Assembly: GCF_052857255.1 (NCBI RefSeq)
Contig: NC_135497.1
Span: 344,326,183 to 344,390,182 of the forward strand
DNA: 64,000 nucleotides
Reading direction: 5' to 3'
DNA from: Amblyomma americanum
Lineage: Eukaryota > Arthropoda > Arachnida > Ixodida > Ixodidae
The translations under genes were made by a program, and so were the position numbers. The number at the start of each line of letters is the position of its first letter. Position 1 is the first letter of the stretch. This document shows, piece by piece, positions 59,511 to 64,000 of the stretch. The notes beneath the pieces are model-generated. The model saw only the letters and a program-made list of their open reading frames with translations, was not told the DNA's origin and did no database searches.

Positions 59511-60469
59511 CAACATGCCGGGATTGCCAACGGCGCAAATGTCCTCCTCTGAAGCCAGCCGGCTTTCTGCAGCCCATAGCACCACCAAAGACCCCTTTTC
59601 AGCAAATTGGCATAGACCTCCTCGGCCTTTTTCCGAAGTCGACCAGAGGAAACCGGTGGATTGCGGTCGCGACAGATTATTTGACCCGATACGCTGAGAC
59701 CACGTCAATTGCAAACGGTACTGCTGCTGAAGTCGCCGACTTCTTCGTCCACAACTACGTCCTGCGTCATGGCGCTCCTGCAGCTATCATTACTGACCGT
59801 GGAGCTGCATTTACGGCCCGCTTCACTCAGGCTGTACTCAAGCTCACGCACACCAGCCATAGACGTACAACAGCCTACCACCCGCAGACAAATGGCTTGG
59901 TAGAACGCCTCAACAGGACCTTGTCTGACATGCTTTCCATGTATATTGATATCGAGCACAAGAGATGGGACGAAATTCTCCCATACGCAACATTCGCGTA
60001 TAATACCGCGCAGCAAGAGTCGACGCAGTTCACTCTGTTCGAACTAGTCTTCGGTCGACAGGTTACCACCCCCCTCGATGCTATGCTACCCGTGGACCCC
60101 CCTGACAGTGAGAGTGAACTTGTTGTCGACGTCGCCACCTATGTTCAGCGCGCGGAAGAAGCACGGCAACTGGCCAGACACCGCATTCACCGTCAGCAGC
60201 AGATTGATGCTGACCGCTACAACCTTGGACGCCGCTACGTTACCTACCACCCAGGCGACTATGTGTGGGTTTGGACGCCCGTTCGTCGTCGCGGGCTGTC
60301 CGAAAAGTTACTGCGCCGCTACTTCGGCCCTTACCTTGTCCGCCGCCTCAGCGACGTAACGTACGAAGTTGCACCAGCCTCGCCAGCTTGTTCATCGCAC
60401 AATGGCAAGCCCAGCGACGTTGTGCATGTGGTGCGAATGAAGCCGTACTACGAGCGACCCCCCGAGTGA
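59495..60469 (+). pseudogene. Gypsy integrase core and C-terminus, uninterrupted
   Basis: 324 codons without a stop. C8 and C11 are the cysteines of the zinc site. The DDE core follows with D41 (QIGIDLLG), D101 (AIITDRGAAF) and E137 (NGLVERLNRT), giving the D-D(35)-E spacing. The C-terminal part holds WTPVRRRGLSEKLLRRYFGP, with the GPY/F motif, and VVHVVRMKPY. The first codon is GTG inside pol, not a real start. In life this enzyme would be cut from a Pol polyprotein and insert the cDNA. Here the upstream frameshift, loss of RT and inversion leave no functional polyprotein, even though the catalytic residues are intact. Antisense frames in the same span are shadows. Confidence 0.9.
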
Positions 60470-60583
60470 CTTTCCGGCTGCATGTAGTCATATTCCGTGA
60501 TGTCAGACTCGTGGTGTACCTCTTGAACACTTTTTCTCCCCGCTATTCGGTCTGACGGTTACACCGCATCGGGGCGATGCTCC

Positions 60584-60597
60584 TGAAGAGGGGGCAG
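60584..60597 (+). promoter_or_regulatory. Polypurine tract before the 3' LTR
   Basis: GAAGAGGGGGCAG directly abuts the TGACACG start of the 3' LTR. This is the standard plus-strand primer position in LTR retrotransposons. Confidence 0.75.
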
Positions 60598-60730
60598 TGA
60601 CACGAGGATTGGAAGTAGAAGAAGAAAGAGATAGCAGCCTCTAGAAGTAGACGACGCTGAAGTGTAGGTCCGTTTCTCTGGTGCCCTCGTTCAGCCGCTG
60701 CAGTTCCTTTTCAGTGTAACAACTGTTACA
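60598..60730 (+). repeat. Complete 3' LTR (133 bp, TG...CA)
   Basis: Starts TGACACGAGG and ends AACTGTTACA. The first 43 bp are shared with the 5' end of the element at 58293 and the last 15 nt with the inverted leader end at 59306-59320. Those two matches define both LTR borders. Confidence 0.82.
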
Positions 60731-60734
60731 ATAT

Positions 60735-61655
60735 TGTTGTTGAAATGTATCATCAAATAAAAAGGTTAAATTTCGTCCAAGCACAATGAATATGAAGTGT
60801 AGTGAGGTGACAATATGGTCCACAAAATATGAATTGTTTCACTCAGCCAAATAAAACTGCCATAGCTCCATAGTTTAATTTTTCTCAGCTCAAGGGCATA
60901 ACATTTTTGAAATTGCACCATAAAAACAATAAAATTTCCGTAAGCTTTATCATGTCGTAAAAAACACGAAGCAGAAAAAAATCTGTTTTCAAATGCGCGC
61001 GACAACCCTTCGAAAGTAGTTGTAGAGGCCTAATAAACAGTGAAATGCGGCCGTTCAATAAGGTTTTCACAGTATTGAGTAATGGCAGGTAGTGGGGAAG
61101 GGGAACAACGTTCAAACAAAACTATAGAGTCAGCCATCGGGAGGCGGTCGTGGCAAGCGACGGGTGCTATGTCTCTGCCGTATGTAGCTCCTAAATTGCG
61201 ATTGCCGGGCTTGGTAGTCGCGAAATATGTAGATTTTTTAGTGAATGTGGGTGAAATTTAGACTTCGAAACCATTTAGGCAGAATATTTATAGACTGTGC
61301 TGATCCTGAATATGCCTTTTTTTCTCAATCGAAGCTTTCACCTTTTTTTTGAAAATTTAAATACCTGCATCTCCCATAATATTGAACCGTTTTCGCTAGC
61401 CTCCTCTTTCCTGCCCCTTTGGTGAGTAGCGGTAACATGCAGCTGTTATGTTCTTTTCTCGACAGGGAAGTTGGTAAACTGTCGTTCATGATCTGAGAGA
61501 AGCTGTCGTCAAATGTGCTTTTTTCTACACCCGCTATCCGCATCAGCGGTCAATGCCTTCGCTAAGTTGACGTATTCTATTACCTCTTCGAGCACCGGGC
61601 GGCAAAATGTAAATTGCTGTTGGCCTCTTAGACTGTCTAACATAAGTTTGGTTTG
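60735..61655. other. No gene seen
   Basis: AT-rich anonymous DNA. Frames of 60-79 codons on the minus strand show no motif. Confidence 0.5.
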
Positions 61656-61657
61656 CA

Positions 61658-61846
61658 GCATAGTTAATTTTTATATCTACAGTGCCACTCTGCCTGTCCA
61701 ATTCGTTGATATTTTTGATATTGCCTTGCTACGTGACTCAGGAGATTAAGTGCATAGGTAATTTTTATATTCACAGTGCCACTCTGCCTCTTTTATTCAT
61801 TGACCTTGTCTTCCAATTCATCTCCTGAGTGACTTAGCAAGGCAAT
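61658..61846. repeat. Compact direct plus inverted repeat cluster
   Basis: A 38-bp direct repeat (61658-61695 and 61752-61789, both ending agtgccactctgcct) is interleaved with a 27-bp inverted repeat. The inverted pair is 61720-61746 (attgccttgctacgtgac...) and 61820-61846 (...gacttagcaaggcaat), with 25 of 27 positions complementary and a 73-nt spacer. No coding sequence lies between the arms. Confidence 0.75.
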
Positions 61847-61849
61847 GTC

Positions 61850-63075
61850 ACATTTAAGCATTTCAGCAGGCATGATATCATCCTTGAGTTGTGGAAGAAT
61901 CACTCGAGAGCAAAGTCGCACCCGAAATATGTAGGGACTTGTGGATTTCTGGAAGGCATTTTAAAGGGTTCAGATGGAACAGGAACCCTTTTTGTCTAGG
62001 TGTAATAATATAAGCTTCGGAAGCGCGGTTTCAGCGAGAGTCCACAATTGGGAACAAAATTCTCCAGGGCTCGCAACTAATGATATTGGCTAATAGGTGT
62101 GAAGTGCTCTGATGTTCGGCTGAATTCTCTAGCACGCATTGCTGAGTCCAAGTCATAGTTTCATTTCCAGAAGTGTTATGTCGACCACCGGCTGAAAACA
62201 AAGGTATACGCACTTGTTGTCGATCGTGTGTGGGCACTTTTGTCTCCTACAGTACCTCTTGCGAAACAGGTTTTTCCAGCAAAACACACCGTGTGCACTT
62301 GTATGCGAACACAGGTGCTTCTTTTTGTGGGTGAGAATTGAGCATGATGCAGAAAAAAGCACCCTTTCTGAATGTTTTCGTTGGAACATACTCGCTTCTG
62401 GTCCAACTTCTAGGTACCTTATGGGTAGCTTGTGCGAGCCCCAAGCCATGCGCACTAGTATCCCTGCGCTCAATGGTGCCTGATTCACCTCTGCCAACGG
62501 ATGAATCGCGTAGCCCAAAACAGCCGAATCACATTATGGATAGGATACTCACATTCGCAGACTCCCAGCCCTAGCTGTTTGATTCCTTATTAAGACTACT
62601 TTTGAGAAGTAGAAAATGAAACAAACTTATGGTGCTTTCTTAGCATGATACAAATTGTTAATGTTTCTACCGCCTTGCTCAAGTGATACTTAGATTTAGT
62701 AAGAAGTAACTGTGGAGACCTTTTGAATGTATTGAATATGTAACGCGTCGCCGTGTTCGGATTTGTATCCGTCGGCTTGCTGCTGTTTTAAACTCTGTGA
62801 ACTAAAATTCCTCTGCAACGCAATATGATGCAATGAACAGCGATGATTCTAGCTTGGGAGTCAAGTATATAGTCAGTGAGCTTCGCTGCAACCATAACTT
62901 CTTATTCTTGTACGCAGGGTTGCGGCTGCATTTGGACTGGCCACCGTGGACACTAGTCAATGGTTTTGCCCTGGTGGAGTGGGCGTTTGCAGAGATATTC
63001 TAATTGTTCTTTTGAGAAATATTCAGTCAACAGCTATTGTAACATAAAATATTAAAAGCAAACTAAGCGCCGTCT
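61850..63075. other. No gene seen
   Basis: Overlapping frames on both strands at 62150-62575 (76-121 codons) read the same bases in several frames. None is recognisable. Confidence 0.45.
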
Positions 63076-63079
63076 TTGT

Positions 63080-63186
63080 GGACCTTTATTCTTTCACTCC
63101 CTCCTTTATCCTTTCCCTTACGGCGCGGTTCAGGTGTCCAACGATATATGAGACAGATACTGCGCCATTTCCTTTCCCCAAAAACC

Positions 63187-63275
<89 letters not shown>
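63080..63275 (+). mobile_element. SINE-like element with (TA)n tail
   Basis: The body 63080-63188 matches the antisense element at 13113-13270. It ends at the same point and is followed by an uninterrupted TA tract of about 87 bp (63189-63275). The long open frames here made of alternating Ile and Tyr are the tract itself, not genes. Confidence 0.65.
63189..63275. repeat. (TA)n microsatellite, ~87 bp
   Basis: Pure alternating TA/AT with no interruption. It is self-complementary, so it can form a cruciform or hairpin and is prone to length variation and assembly error. Confidence 0.95.
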
Positions 63276-63277
<2 letters not shown>

Positions 63278-63523
63278 CGTTACGACTGTAGGAATCTTAA
63301 GTAAACAAGCACCAGCGTGATATAAATTTCGTTTTAGCATAATTCTTACCTTAACATCATCGCCTCTTCGCCTGCTATATTTTTCTTCCAAAACAGACTG
63401 AATATCATTAAATTTGTCAGCTGAAGAGACCGTGGATTTTTGGCTGAAAAAAATTCGTAATCAACACTCTCCTGAAGTAGTAATGCGTATGAATTCAATT
63501 CTTAAAACCGTTCTTTATTTAAT

Positions 63524-64000
63524 ACAGGGTGCTTCAGGGAAGACTTCATTCTCAAAAAAAGGCTCTTCGAGGTAAAAATGTGCCTTTTCAAGCTTATTAT
63601 TACCAGTGTTGGCAGCCACTGGAAAGCCTTTGAATCGTCTGGGTAGAGAGCTGGTTTGCAAATTTCTAATTATTAAACATTTAGAGTTCGCTGTCTAGTA
63701 GCAATTAGGAATTTGTAGCTGGTATTTAGTATTGTCTTGCCAGTTTTTAGAATTTTGAAACGCTGTTACTCTTGGCGCTGTGACACGACGAAATTTGGCT
63801 ATTTTACCGGTTACGTGCGCTGCAAATTAAGGTTGCTTTGACTGAATGCTTTTCGAAAGCGCATTTATTTTGGCCCAATGAAGCCAAATTTTCTGGAGGC
63901 ACAGCGCCGTAAATTATCGCGTAATGAAATTTCTAAAAACTCTTATGGCTATCATTACCAATTAGAGGCAAATTTCTAGTTGCAACCAGTTCAAAATAGT
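63524..64000. mobile_element. Possible terminus of an unidentified DNA transposon or MITE, cut by the window
   Basis: acagggtgcttcaggg at about 63525 resembles a terminal motif (CAGGGTGTTTCA-like) that begins many arthropod repeats I have seen. The sequence to 64000 is AT-rich with alternating short TAATTA motifs and no frame. The partner end would lie outside the window, so the call is weak. Confidence 0.25.

Larger units (their letters stand above)
58289..60734 (+). mobile_element. Ty3/Gypsy insertion with internal inversion and ATAT target duplication
   Basis: The outer ends are correct: the left end starts TGACACGAGGATTGG (58293) and the right end is a full LTR ending CTGTTACA (60730). 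ATAT flanks both sides (58289-58292 and 60731-60734). Inside, 58336-59320 is inverted: reading the minus strand gives the last 15 nt of an LTR (59320-59306), a leader, then gag (59129-58399). The rest (59340-60597) is sense-strand pol with the integrase and polypurine tract. Protease, RT and most of RNase H are deleted, as are about 75 nt of the 5' LTR. Confidence 0.82.

Noticed and set aside
59705..60138. Minus-strand frames opposite the integrase
   Set aside because: They are shadows in GC-rich coding sequence; the integrase motifs are all on the plus strand.
62153..62574. 121-codon minus-strand frame and its overlapping neighbours as a gene
   Set aside because: Four frames over the same bases are open on both strands, none has a motif, and start choice is arbitrary.
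63076..63391. Long alternating Ile/Tyr open frames on both strands
   Set aside because: They are simply the (TA)n tract, which has no stop codon in two of its frames.

Overview
The window is eukaryotic, repeat-dominated, AT-rich nuclear DNA. The mix of elements suggests a chelicerate, most likely an ixodid tick: CR1/L2-like LINEs with a 2A peptide in ORF1, an RTE 3' end with a short CAT-repeat tail, an RNase H-bearing LINE, small-LTR Ty3/Gypsy elements, and SINE bodies of a kind I associate with ticks. This assignment rests on family resemblance only. I found no intact host gene, rRNA, tRNA or bacterial-type operon. Almost every long open frame is either a transposon fragment or a chance frame.

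Layout. The dominant structure is a head-to-tail array with a period of about 24.09 kb, covering positions 1-55360. It contains the end of one unit (1-7178), two complete units (7179-31267 and 31268-55360), and then a sharp exit into single-copy sequence at 55361. By eye the copies differ by only about 0.1 %. The right edge of the array fixes the duplication junction at 7178/7179 and 31267/31268. At that point an antisense LINE endonuclease reading frame breaks off.

Order within one unit: (i) 5' half of an antisense CR1/L2-like LINE (start of the endonuclease, then ORF1 with a canonical 2A motif); (ii) anonymous DNA; (iii) a decayed sense-strand CR1/L2-like ORF2 (10430-12895); (iv) an antisense SINE-like element; (v) anonymous DNA; (vi) an internally deleted Gypsy element with a 61-nt perfect-stem hairpin inserted in its 5' LTR; (vii) a possible THAP-domain exon fragment; (viii) an antisense hAT-type transposase pseudogene; (ix) an older, diverged tandem duplication (modules A and B), where A carries a SINE fragment and B carries a LINE with RNase H; (x) a GC-rich open block, a degenerate 228-bp tandem repeat, and the 3' end of an antisense L2-like element with a terminal hairpin and a pentanucleotide tail.

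Right of the array (55361-64000) are an antisense RTE 3' fragment, a Ty3/Gypsy insertion (58293-60730) with an internal inversion that puts gag and integrase on opposite strands inside correct outer ends and a 4-bp target duplication, an inverted/direct repeat cluster near 61.7 kb, a SINE-like element with an 87-bp (TA)n tail, and the possible edge of another transposon.

The genes do not form a pathway. The window reads as a graveyard of nested transposons on both strands, part of which was recently amplified as a macrosatellite-like block (or multiplied by the assembly).
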